Assembly: GCA_027346125.1 (NCBI GenBank)
Contig: DAIEST010000202.1
Coordinates: 1-5,634, forward strand
Origin: Leptospirillum sp.
GTDB lineage: Bacteria > Nitrospirota > Leptospirillia > Leptospirillales > Leptospirillaceae
DNA length: 5,634 bases
Reading direction: 5' to 3'
Shown here: one piece after another, positions 1-5,634 of the stretch
Layout: every line of letters begins with the position of its first letter
Numbering within the stretch: the stretch's first letter is position 1
The notes under the pieces: generated by a model
What the model was told of the DNA's origin: nothing
Databases searched by the model: none
The model's input: the letters and a program-made list of their open reading frames with translations, nothing else
Made by a program: the position numbers and the translations under genes

Positions 1-56
1 CCGTCTCCCCCGAACGACCGGGCATTCTTCCGGAACAGTTCGCCTTGTCCGTTCAC
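1..56 (-). CDS. Start of a further operon gene, truncated by window edge
   Basis: An open frame begins at the end of the GT9 gene and runs off the window. The GTG at 54-56 overlaps the TGA stop of the GT9 gene in a GTGA junction and has AGGAG eight bases upstream, the better spaced start. An in-frame ATG at 60-62 is the alternative, but only two bases separate it from AGGAG. From the ATG the protein reads MPVNGQGELFRKNARSFGGD. This is too short to assign. The 'ELFRKNARSF' segment recalls the opening helix of DUF115/Maf-type flagellin glycosylation proteins, but this is only a suggestion. Confidence 0.55.
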   Translation of the reverse strand, partial: MNGQGELFRKNARSFGGD

Positions 57-1600
57 CGGCATGTCTCCTGTTCCCGAAAGACCGGACAGGTTTCCCGGCA
101 CTCTCTTTCGACCGGGAGAATTCGTTTTCCGGAACAGAGCCCGGAAATCCCTGCAGCTTCCGTCGCCAGCATCGAAAAGGCCTCGGATTGCACGGACCGG
201 TCCCCCAGACCGCATTCGACCTGTTCCGTATGGTGGAGAACCGGCCAAAGCATGGGAAATTCGCCCGACAGCCGGACCCGCTCTCCGGAATCCCGCGCGG
301 GCAGCCGGGAGAGAAGATCCGCTCCGGTCGCAAGAGATTCCAGGCAGGGTTCGACCTTCCCGGTGCCTCTGTACCCCTCCCATTCCGACTCAAGCGGGGA
401 AAGACTTGTCCGGGGATCCAGGACCCGGAGAAAGAATCGCCGGTACAGGATACCCAGAAGATCTTCCCGGACCGCCCTTACCGGATGGACCGGGCTGTTC
501 GAAAACCTCCCCGAACGCTGTTTCCCAACCCACAGACGAAGCCCTTCCGGAGGAGCGGGAAGATCTTTCCCCTCCAGGATCCCCCGGGAAAGAGCGACGA
601 GATAATCCACTGTCAGGAGAGAACGGCAGGACAGATGGGAACACTCCGATCCTTCTCCGGCGCAAGGATAGCAATCCATTTCCGGCGTCACCGACACGGC
701 CCCCTCGCAATAGGCGCCCGTTTCATGCGGCTGGGCATTGGCAAAGAAGAGACCCAGGGAAGGAATGCCTTTGAGTGCCGCGAGGTGAAGAGTCGCCGTA
801 TCGGGAGAGACAAGAAGCGAAAGCTCCCCGATTTGACCGGCCAGATCGGACAGCGAAGTCTCCCCCACCCGGTTGACAATCTCCCGGGGGAGTGTACGAA
901 GCAGGGCAAGAGAGAGTTCCCGCTCATCCGGACGGCCCAACAGGACGACCGGGCGGTCCGACGTCTTCCGGATTCCATCGATCAATGCGGACAGAGCCTC
1001 GAAAGACAATTGCCTGTAGCGGCTCCGACCGGACAGGACAATGCCCACGGGTCCCCGGAATGCCCCTTCCCGGACACGCCAGGGCCGATAAACTCCGCCG
1101 GCCAGGGATGCATCGTCCGCAAACCCTCGCCAGATGTCGGAAAGATGGATCCGGTTCACCGCCCGGACCGACCGGGCCGAAGAGACGAGGTAGGCCGGCC
1201 ATCCGGCCAGGGGAGCAGGGTCCACGCCAGAGACCCGGCGATCCGCGAGGGAGAGGAAACCGCTGCGTTTACCGGCCCGGACGAGCTGGCCCAGAAGAAC
1301 CCCGGTCCCGTCGTGATTCAGCTGGATGACCCGATCCCAGACGCGGGATCCCAGACCCGACCAGACTTCCCGGAGACGGGGGGCCCCCGCCACTAGCGAG
1401 GTGTTCTGATATCTGGATATCCCCCCATTCCCCGGAAAACCCAGCACCTCTCCGGACGGGAACAGAATCCGGGCCGATCCCGCAAGATCCTCCGAAACGA
1501 GAAGACTCACACGGTCCCCCCGAAGACTCCTCTCCTGGAGAAGGGGAAGGCTCTGAATCAGATCTCCCAGGCGGGCCCGCTGAATCACCAGTGTCTCCAT
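53..1600 (-). CDS. GT9 heptosyltransferase-like glycosyltransferase with C-terminal extension
   Basis: A 515-aa protein. Residues 1 to about 340 fit glycosyltransferase family 9 (ADP-heptose:LPS heptosyltransferase type). METLVIQRARLGDLIQSLP gives the family start, with Asp13 at the position of the catalytic Asp of E. coli WaaC. Residues 185-190 (GIVLSG) open the second Rossmann domain. SPDTATLHLAALKG at 265-278 is the donor-binding motif (Asp267, His272). Cys310, Cys313, Cys320 and Cys325 form the C-x2-C-x6-C-x4-C cluster seen in many GT9 proteins. The remaining roughly 165 residues are an extension I do not recognise, mainly helical, with scattered Cys and the segment ECGLGDRSVQSEAF; usual GT9 proteins stop near 350 aa. 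An in-frame ATG at 1675 would add 25 residues but overlaps the previous gene and spoils the canonical start. The ribosome binding site is weak, so translation is probably coupled to the previous gene. The sugar may be heptose or another; the target is probably flagellin, or LPS. Confidence 0.88.
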   Translation of the reverse strand: METLVIQRARLGDLIQSLPLLQERSLRGDRVSLLVSEDLAGSARILFPSGEVLGFPGNGGISRYQNTSLVAGAPRLREVWSGLGSRVWDRVIQLNHDGTGVLLGQLVRAGKRSGFLSLADRRVSGVDPAPLAGWPAYLVSSARSVRAVNRIHLSDIWRGFADDASLAGGVYRPWRVREGAFRGPVGIVLSGRSRYRQLSFEALSALIDGIRKTSDRPVVLLGRPDERELSLALLRTLPREIVNRVGETSLSDLAGQIGELSLLVSPDTATLHLAALKGIPSLGLFFANAQPHETGAYCEGAVSVTPEMDCYPCAGEGSECSHLSCRSLLTVDYLVALSRGILEGKDLPAPPEGLRLWVGKQRSGRFSNSPVHPVRAVREDLLGILYRRFFLRVLDPRTSLSPLESEWEGYRGTGKVEPCLESLATGADLLSRLPARDSGERVRLSGEFPMLWPVLHHTEQVECGLGDRSVQSEAFSMLATEAAGISGLCSGKRILPVERECRETCPVFREQETCR

Positions 1601-1607
1601 GGCTGAC

Positions 1608-3953
1608 TCAGGAAACCCGCTCGGCGGCCCTGGCCACCCCGGCAATCCGGTCGCGCAGCAAAAGAGCCTGGACATTCTTCCTGTCCCTGACCAGGATCCG
1701 GTCCAGTTCCAGAGCCGCTTCCTCGAGCATCCGGCACTCCAGCAGGATTTCCGCCAGCAGGATCCGGAGGTCGAGGTTTGAGGGATTTTTTCCGAGAAAT
1801 CCGCGGAGAGCCCCGATACTCCGGGATTCCTGTCCCAGGGAACGACTCAGTTCCACGAACATTCGGAGAATCTCTTCCTGATCTCCTTCCATTTCCAGGG
1901 ACTGCCCGTAATAGAAAAAGGCTTCCTCTGCCCGGTCGAGTTCCTGACAGGCCATTCCGAATCCGGAAAGGGCTTTCCACGAACCCGGATTGAGGTCGAA
2001 GGCCATTTTAAACCACAAGAGCGCCTTGTCCGGAAACCCCGTCAACAGGTCCACGACACCGATTCCGAGAATCGGACGCTCGTCCTGGTGGACCGCAAGC
2101 GTTTCCAGCGCACGCTCATAGGCACTCCGGGCCTCTCCCCATTGCTGCGCCCGACTTGCGACTTCACCGATCTTGATGTCGATCTCCGCCTGTTCTTCCT
2201 CCGCAAGGGACTCGTCCTGTCGCGCTTCCAGGAGAACGGACACGAGATTCACATCCCCTCCTTCCCCCGACAGACGGTCCACCCTGTCCAGGATCGCCCG
2301 GATTTTACGCCGCGCGGTAAACAGATACTGGATGGAAAACAGATCCCGGACCCCTTCCGCATCCTGATCCCGGATCACAAGCGATCCCAGATCGATGTCG
2401 GCCTTCTTTCCATCTTCCAGATCCGTTCCCTCCCGGACCCATCGATAACGGCTGTCCACATTGGCCGAAATGGACTCGACCCAAAGACCTGCCGAACTGA
2501 TCAGGTCCAGCATGGAGTCCCGCGTGAAGAACCTCAGGTGGGAGCGGTCCATGATCCCGTCCTCTTCGTACCGGAATCGGCCTTCGGCCAGTTCTTTCAG
2601 GACCTTGTGGTACCGGATGTTCGGAATCGACAGGAGGATGATGCCCGCCGGGGAGAGAAGCGAGAGATAGCGGCCCAGCAGCGCCTTGGGATCCTCCACA
2701 TGCTCCAGGATATCGGCAAAGATCAGCACATCCACAGACTCCTTCAGGAGATCCGGCGTCCAGGAAACGGCATCCGCTACAATCACGCGGTCATAGTGGG
2801 ACATTGCGTCACGGGCTTTCCCGGGATCTTGCTCCACTCCGATCAGGGTCACCTTTCCCATCCGTTCACGAACTCCACGCCCCAGAAAACCGCGTCCGCA
2901 ACCAATATCCAGAATCGTCGACGCTCCGGCGGGGATCCGGTCGATCACCTCCCCCCTCTCCTGGCGGAATTTCCTGGCCGCCTTCCAGGCACCGGCCTTT
3001 TTCTCCAGAAGTTCCGACCACTGCTCCACGAACCGTCCAAGGGAAAATTGTTCCAGAACATCATGCCGGGCCGATGCTCCCATCCGTCTGGCTTTTTCCG
3101 GATGATCCAGAAGTTCCACAATCCTCTCCCTCAGATCTTCCGGACGATTGGACAGGAATCCGGACCGGCCGTCCACGACAGGAGAAGACGGATGAGAGAG
3201 GGCCGCAATCGGCATTCCCGAAGCCATCGCCTCAAGGAGTGCGAAATTGTAGCCATCCTCGTAAGGAAAGACCGAAGCGTGGAGGTAGACCCGGCTTTCC
3301 CGGAACAGGGTTCTCAGGTCTCCCTGATTTCTGGACAACCTTGCCCCGAATACACCCGGATTGATCCCGATCACTGTCTGAGAAATCTCCTTGACCGCTT
3401 CTTCCGAGAACCGGTGGCCCAGCATCAGGTCCCGTTCGCGCAGGAAATTTCCCACACGAAGAACCGTGGGACGGGTTCCTTCGTATGGCCCCCACTCCGT
3501 ACCGTCGACACCCGGAAGAATGACCTTCCCCTCGATACCCCAATTCTCCTTTTTGGATTCGGAAATATAGACGAGTTCAAGATCCGGAACCATCCGGACA
3601 AGATTGGAGAACCACTCCAGATACCCCTTCCGGTCCACGGAATTGCCCCCCAGCTCGATCATCGTATCCAGGCGATTGTGGAGGACCAGAATCTGGGGAA
3701 CGGGAGAGTCCATCGTCGAAAGAAGATCCGTCGGATCATGGGCGATGACCGCATCGAACTTCTCCGAGCGAAGCTCTGTCAGGGCATCGGGCAGCGAAAG
3801 CAGGCGACTCCCCCTGGGACATGGGCGGAATTCGTGCATCCATCGGTTGTACCCTCCCTTGTTCCGTTCCACGATCGACAGGGAGATTCCAGGAATCTTG
3901 CCCAGAAGGGAAATATACCCTTCATGCCAGTTAAACGTGAGAATGCGCTTCAT
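1608..3953 (-). CDS. Fusion: GT4 glycosyltransferase, SAM methyltransferase, TPR tail
   Basis: A 781-aa protein with three parts. Residues 1 to about 330 form a GT4-type glycosyltransferase: MKRILTFNWHEGY at the start, a donor-domain strand at 162-172 (PTVLRVGNFL), and the signature DGYNFALLEAMASG at 233-246 followed by the HPSSPVVDGRSGFL loop. Residues about 335-560 form a class I SAM methyltransferase (Methyltransf_23 type): motif I ILDIGCGRG at 347-355, the acidic residue Glu374 after strand 2, DILEHVEDP at 414-422, and DRSHLRFFT at 469-477. Residues about 584-781 are helical TPR-like repeats, for example the unit ending MAFDLNP near 656. The protein could attach a sugar and methylate it, with the TPR part docking a protein such as flagellin; this is inference. 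The start at 3953 gives the standard N-terminus and has a strong ribosome binding site. The gene overlaps the previous one by 23 bp, and the next starts 7 bp after its stop. Confidence 0.9.
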   Translation of the reverse strand: MKRILTFNWHEGYISLLGKIPGISLSIVERNKGGYNRWMHEFRPCPRGSRLLSLPDALTELRSEKFDAVIAHDPTDLLSTMDSPVPQILVLHNRLDTMIELGGNSVDRKGYLEWFSNLVRMVPDLELVYISESKKENWGIEGKVILPGVDGTEWGPYEGTRPTVLRVGNFLRERDLMLGHRFSEEAVKEISQTVIGINPGVFGARLSRNQGDLRTLFRESRVYLHASVFPYEDGYNFALLEAMASGMPIAALSHPSSPVVDGRSGFLSNRPEDLRERIVELLDHPEKARRMGASARHDVLEQFSLGRFVEQWSELLEKKAGAWKAARKFRQERGEVIDRIPAGASTILDIGCGRGFLGRGVRERMGKVTLIGVEQDPGKARDAMSHYDRVIVADAVSWTPDLLKESVDVLIFADILEHVEDPKALLGRYLSLLSPAGIILLSIPNIRYHKVLKELAEGRFRYEEDGIMDRSHLRFFTRDSMLDLISSAGLWVESISANVDSRYRWVREGTDLEDGKKADIDLGSLVIRDQDAEGVRDLFSIQYLFTARRKIRAILDRVDRLSGEGGDVNLVSVLLEARQDESLAEEEQAEIDIKIGEVASRAQQWGEARSAYERALETLAVHQDERPILGIGVVDLLTGFPDKALLWFKMAFDLNPGSWKALSGFGMACQELDRAEEAFFYYGQSLEMEGDQEEILRMFVELSRSLGQESRSIGALRGFLGKNPSNLDLRILLAEILLECRMLEEAALELDRILVRDRKNVQALLLRDRIAGVARAAERVS

Positions 3954-4914
3954 GGCTGACTCCTTCCAGTTCGGTCGAGGTGACCAGGGGCACATAGGCG
4001 GACAGGACCGATTTCAATTGCATGGCCCGGTCAAGATAGGTGTGGGACGCCAGAACTTTTTTCCGTCCCGTTTCGGCCATTTGCTGCCGGACATCGGGAT
4101 TTTCCAGAAGGAAGCGGACAGTCTCGACCAGCGTCCGGTCGTCATAGACCATCAGATCCTCTCCGGAAACAAAGAAGTCGGAGAGACCCGGAACATCGTC
4201 GGTCAACAGGCACTTGCCGATGGCCAGGCTCTCGAATACCCGCATGTTCAGATCATTCCGGACAGAAGAGTTGAAGAGAACCCGTCCCCCGGAAAGGAAT
4301 CGGGACATATCCTCCAGAAAAACCCTCTCCGACCGGACAGAGAATCTCAGGGACAGCCGTTTGAGGCGGCGTGCGCGATCCTGGAGAGGGTTCTGGATGC
4401 TTCCGGCAAAAACAAGGTCCCATTCTTCATGGACCGGATAGGGTCGGTGGATTTCCGGATCGCAGGCCAGAGGCAACCAGAATACCGGCTTTCCCGATCG
4501 CTCTGAAAAGGCGGGAACAAAAGATTTCTGCGCGAGAAACACCACATCGAACAGGCGGGCCGTCTCAAGATGTCGGTCCATGTGAAGATGGGTGTCAATC
4601 AGATAACAGGCTTTCAGGCAGGACAAATCGTTCATGAAGGAAACCGGATAGAGAATCCCGGACTCCACAAACAGGAAACAGTCCGGCTCCCATCCGGGAG
4701 GAAGTTCCCGGAACAGTTCCCGGGCGGATCCGTCTTCCAGAACGATGTCGTGATCCTTTCGGAGACCCGACAGGGATTCGAGATCCCAGACCCGCAATAT
4801 ATGGTCGTCGGCCGTTGGCCCATAAGTCATGAGGGAGACGACCTGCCGGAGAGCCTTTTCCAGGTAAACCCCAGTCGTGTGGGGGACCGACGCATAACTC
4901 AGGAGAAGTTTCAT
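3931..4914 (-). CDS. CgeB-like glycosyltransferase
   Basis: A 327-aa cytoplasmic protein of GT-B type. The C-terminal half matches the CgeB/'glycosyl transferases group 1' (PF13524) pattern: RVLFNSSVRNDLNMRVFE at residues 211-228, where an Asn-rich loop leads to the conserved Glu228, then a Gly-Lys-x-Leu-Leu-Thr strand, a 'PGLSDFFVSGEDLMVYDD' segment and the closing helices (NPDVRQQMAETGR). The N-terminal half has a Rossmann-like start (MKLLLSYAS), the segment CYLIDTHLHM at 103-112, and LACDPEIHRPY at 149-159 leading into a strand and Gly-Ser turn (DLVFAGS), as in DUF3880-type partners of this domain. Members transfer sugars from nucleotide-sugar donors; donor and acceptor cannot be read here. 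The start is set by a strong ribosome binding site and the promoter position. It is the first gene of the operon and its end overlaps the next gene by 23 bp. Beside fliS, modification of flagellin is the likeliest role, but this is inference. Confidence 0.88.
   Translation of the reverse strand: MKLLLSYASVPHTTGVYLEKALRQVVSLMTYGPTADDHILRVWDLESLSGLRKDHDIVLEDGSARELFRELPPGWEPDCFLFVESGILYPVSFMNDLSCLKACYLIDTHLHMDRHLETARLFDVVFLAQKSFVPAFSERSGKPVFWLPLACDPEIHRPYPVHEEWDLVFAGSIQNPLQDRARRLKRLSLRFSVRSERVFLEDMSRFLSGGRVLFNSSVRNDLNMRVFESLAIGKCLLTDDVPGLSDFFVSGEDLMVYDDRTLVETVRFLLENPDVRQQMAETGRKKVLASHTYLDRAMQLKSVLSAYVPLVTSTELEGVSHEAHSHV
3959..3967 (-). promoter_or_regulatory. Strong ribosome binding site for the GT-methyltransferase-TPR gene
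   Basis: The minus strand reads GGAAGGAG followed by six bases (TCAGCC) and the ATG at 3951-3953, inside the coding sequence of the upstream glycosyltransferase gene. It favours this start over the in-frame ATG at 3993-3995, which has no convincing site. Confidence 0.8.
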
Positions 4915-4918
4915 GGGA

Positions 4919-4928
4919 TTCCTTTCCT
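4919..4928 (-). promoter_or_regulatory. Ribosome binding site setting the CgeB-like gene start
   Basis: The minus strand reads GAGGAAAGGA, then five bases, then the ATG at 4912-4914. This purine-rich site decides the start. An in-frame TTG 27 bp upstream (4939-4941) has no such site and would lie only about 10 nt from the predicted start of transcription. Confidence 0.75.
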
Positions 4929-4961
4929 CATGCCTGTCCAATCACAGGATGCAACGAGAAA

Positions 4962-4977
4962 AGCAAACCCCATGCCA
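4962..4977 (-). promoter_or_regulatory. Sigma-54 (RpoN) -24/-12 promoter
   Basis: The minus strand reads TGGCATGGGGTTTGCT, which matches the full sigma-54 consensus TGGCAYRNNNNTTGCW at every specified position, with the required 10 bp between the -24 GG (4976-4975) and the -12 GC (4964-4963). The predicted start of transcription is near 4951. That leaves a leader of about 37 nt before the ATG at 4914. It lies in the intergenic gap in the correct orientation. Sigma-54 promoters need an enhancer-binding ATPase such as FleQ, FlrC or FlgR, and they commonly drive mid-class flagellar genes, which suits this neighbourhood. Confidence 0.85.
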
Positions 4978-5041
4978 GGATCTGAAAAGAGACGGAACAG
5001 AAGACCCATGGCTCGCGAAGGGAAGGTCAGTGTGGATTGTC

Positions 5042-5058
5042 CCGGCAAGATTTGCCGG
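5042..5058. repeat. Perfect 7-3-7 palindrome, candidate activator site
   Basis: CCGGCAA-GAT-TTGCCGG is a perfect inverted repeat of 17 bp. Its centre lies about 99 bp upstream of the predicted start from the sigma-54 promoter, the usual distance for an enhancer-binding protein site. On the plus strand it is followed by ACTTTTTC, so it also has the form of a small intrinsic terminator for plus-strand transcripts, but no plus-strand gene is supported here. On the minus strand no T-run follows it, so it is a poor terminator for the fliS unit. Which role applies is not settled by the sequence. Confidence 0.5.
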
Positions 5059-5102
5059 ACTTTTTCGAGGGAAGGTCGAACGGGGGAGTTTTTTTCCGGG
5101 TG

Positions 5103-5447
5103 TTAGACAGTCCTGTTCAGTTCGGCCGGAGTGTGGCTTCTCCCTCGGGAAACATAGGGATTGGAAGACTGTCTGGAAAGCTGCAGAAGCTTCTCCGCGA
5201 GCGGTCCTTCCGGAGAGGCGAATGGAAGGATCAGGCGCCTGAGCCGGTCGATCCGGTGGACGAGAGCGACCCGGGCTCCGGGGTCGCAAGCCCCGTCATC
5301 CGGCGGAAGAGACAGGACACGCTCCAGCGCTTTCCAGTCATACTGCAGGATTTGTTCCAGACGAGTCTCGCCCGTTCCGTCGGGATCAAGGAAAATCAGC
5401 GTTTCCTCCAACAAGCTGTCAATATTATGACTATCCGGAAGGAACAT
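5103..5447 (-). CDS. Small protein downstream of fliS, possible FliT/FlgN-like chaperone
   Basis: A 114-aa soluble protein with no signal peptide or membrane segment. The ATG at 5445-5447 is supported by the Shine-Dalgarno sequence TAAGGA, which overlaps the stop of the fliS-like gene with suitable spacing. I cannot assign a family by motif. Two segments look helical: residues 8-48 (with YDWKALERVLS near 36-46) and 58-92 (with LVHRIDRLRRLI around 62-73), followed by a polar tail that looks disordered. The pattern of an acidic N-terminal helix, a 'DW-x-ALE' segment and a later amphipathic helix resembles FliT/FlgN-type secretion chaperones, and the position just after fliS is the usual one for fliT. 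That assignment is inference from position and general character, not from a diagnostic motif. A 188-bp gap with its own promoter separates it from the glycosyltransferase genes, so it probably belongs to the fliS transcription unit. Confidence 0.72.
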   Translation of the reverse strand: MFLPDSHNIDSLLEETLIFLDPDGTGETRLEQILQYDWKALERVLSLPPDDGACDPGARVALVHRIDRLRRLILPFASPEGPLAEKLLQLSRQSSNPYVSRGRSHTPAELNRTV

Positions 5448-5455
5448 GGTCGTCC

Positions 5456-5634
5456 TTACCCTTTCATCGACAGGCGCCGGCCTGGAGCGGATCCGGAAAC
5501 CGGAGCGGCAGGAGAAGCTGTCCCGGGGGAGCCACCGCCTGTCGGTCGGGAGGAGGAATGGATCGCCTCCCTCCAGCTTTCCAGGAGTTCGGAGAGAATT
5601 GTCCGGACCGGCAAGAGCCGTTCCGGCTCGTCCT
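5456..5634 (-). CDS. fliS: FliS-like flagellin export chaperone, C-terminal part
   Basis: The 5' part of this gene lies outside the window; 58 codons and a TAA stop (5456-5458) are visible. The first visible stretch contains ILSELLESWREAI, which resembles the last helix of FliS (leucine-rich, with a Trp followed by acidic and Ala residues). FliS is a small cytoplasmic chaperone that binds the C-terminal end of flagellin and prevents early polymerisation before export. After this helix comes a tail of about 34 residues rich in Ser, Pro, Gly and Ala, with no predicted secondary structure, ending in RRLSMKG; this is longer than the tail of typical FliS proteins. The next gene starts 8 bp after the stop, and its Shine-Dalgarno sequence overlaps that stop, so the two are probably co-translated. 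The identification rests on about 24 homologous residues plus the flagellar-looking context, so it is moderate only. Confidence 0.58.
   Translation of the reverse strand, partial: DEPERLLPVRTILSELLESWREAIHSSSRPTGGGSPGTASPAAPVSGSAPGRRLSMKG

Larger units (their letters stand above)
4915..5102 (-). other. Intergenic regulatory region before glycosyltransferase operon
   Basis: This 188-bp gap is the only substantial non-coding stretch in the window. Read on the minus strand it contains, in order, an A7 tract (5089-5095), a perfect palindrome (5042-5058), a sigma-54 type promoter (4962-4977) and the ribosome binding site of the glycosyltransferase gene. The 9-mer GGGAAGGTC (plus-strand reading) occurs twice, at 5020-5028 and 5069-5077, one copy on each side of the palindrome. 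I see no canonical intrinsic terminator for the minus-strand transcript of the preceding gene, so some read-through from the fliS unit is possible. Confidence 0.7.

Noticed and set aside
188..1396. Open frame of 402 codons on the plus strand
   Set aside because: It is antisense to the GT9 gene; its translation is rich in Arg, Pro and Gly without family motifs.
1601..1675. Upstream ATG for the GT9 gene
   Set aside because: It would add 25 residues before the canonical N-terminal strand and overlap the previous gene by 68 bp; with the start at 1600 the catalytic Asp falls at position 13 as in WaaC.
2088..3959. Long open frame of 623 codons on the plus strand
   Set aside because: It lies wholly antisense to the GT-methyltransferase-TPR gene, whose frame shows clear family motifs. 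The plus-strand translation has no recognisable motif and a skewed composition, as expected for a shadow of a GC-rich gene.
3954..3995. Upstream ATG for the GT-methyltransferase-TPR gene
   Set aside because: It would add 14 residues that do not fit the family start and has no good ribosome binding site; the ATG at 3953 has GGAAGGAG at six bases.
5087..5100. T7 run as a terminator or phase-variation tract
   Set aside because: No stable stem precedes it on the plus strand, it lies outside coding sequence and outside the promoter spacer, and a 7-base run alone is weak evidence.
4942..5289. Minus-strand open frame of 115 codons across the intergenic gap
   Set aside because: It overlaps the small gene after fliS in another frame, covers the promoter and palindrome, and has an Arg/Pro/Ser-rich translation without motifs.
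5471..5484. Small palindrome CAGGC-GCCG-GCCTG
   Set aside because: It is short, GC-rich and inside the coding tail of the fliS-like gene, so chance is a sufficient explanation.

Overview
The window looks like the downstream edge of a flagellar gene cluster in a motile, probably diderm bacterium. All supported genes lie on the minus strand, so transcription runs from position 5634 towards position 1. GC content is about 58% by spot counts. The flagellar context plus a sigma-54 type promoter would fit several phyla. A Leptospirillum-like Nitrospirota is my best guess, but the sequence does not prove any taxon.

Layout in transcription order. (1) 5456-5634: the last 58 codons of a gene that looks like fliS, the flagellin export chaperone. 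(2) 5103-5447: a small protein of 114 aa starting 8 bp after fliS, where many genomes place a FliT-like chaperone; I do not recognise it by motif. (3) 4915-5102: the only real intergenic gap, 188 bp. It holds a full match to the sigma-54 -24/-12 consensus and, about 100 bp upstream of the predicted start of transcription, a perfect 7-3-7 palindrome that could be an activator site. (4) 3931-4914: a CgeB-like glycosyltransferase. (5) 1608-3953: a large fusion of a GT4-type glycosyltransferase, a SAM methyltransferase and a TPR tail. (6) 53-1600: a GT9 (heptosyltransferase-like) glycosyltransferase with an unexplained C-terminal extension of about 165 aa. (7) 1-56: the first codons of a further gene that leaves the window.

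Genes 4 to 7 are tightly packed (23-bp overlap, 7-bp gap, 4-bp overlap) and very probably form one operon driven by the sigma-54 promoter. The working model is flagellin glycosylation: glycosyltransferases build a sugar on flagellin in the cytoplasm, the methyltransferase may modify that sugar, and FliS (with perhaps the small protein) handles the flagellin for export. The role is inferred from family and neighbourhood; a role in LPS or capsule sugar synthesis cannot be excluded. No tRNA, rRNA, insertion sequence or CRISPR array was seen.
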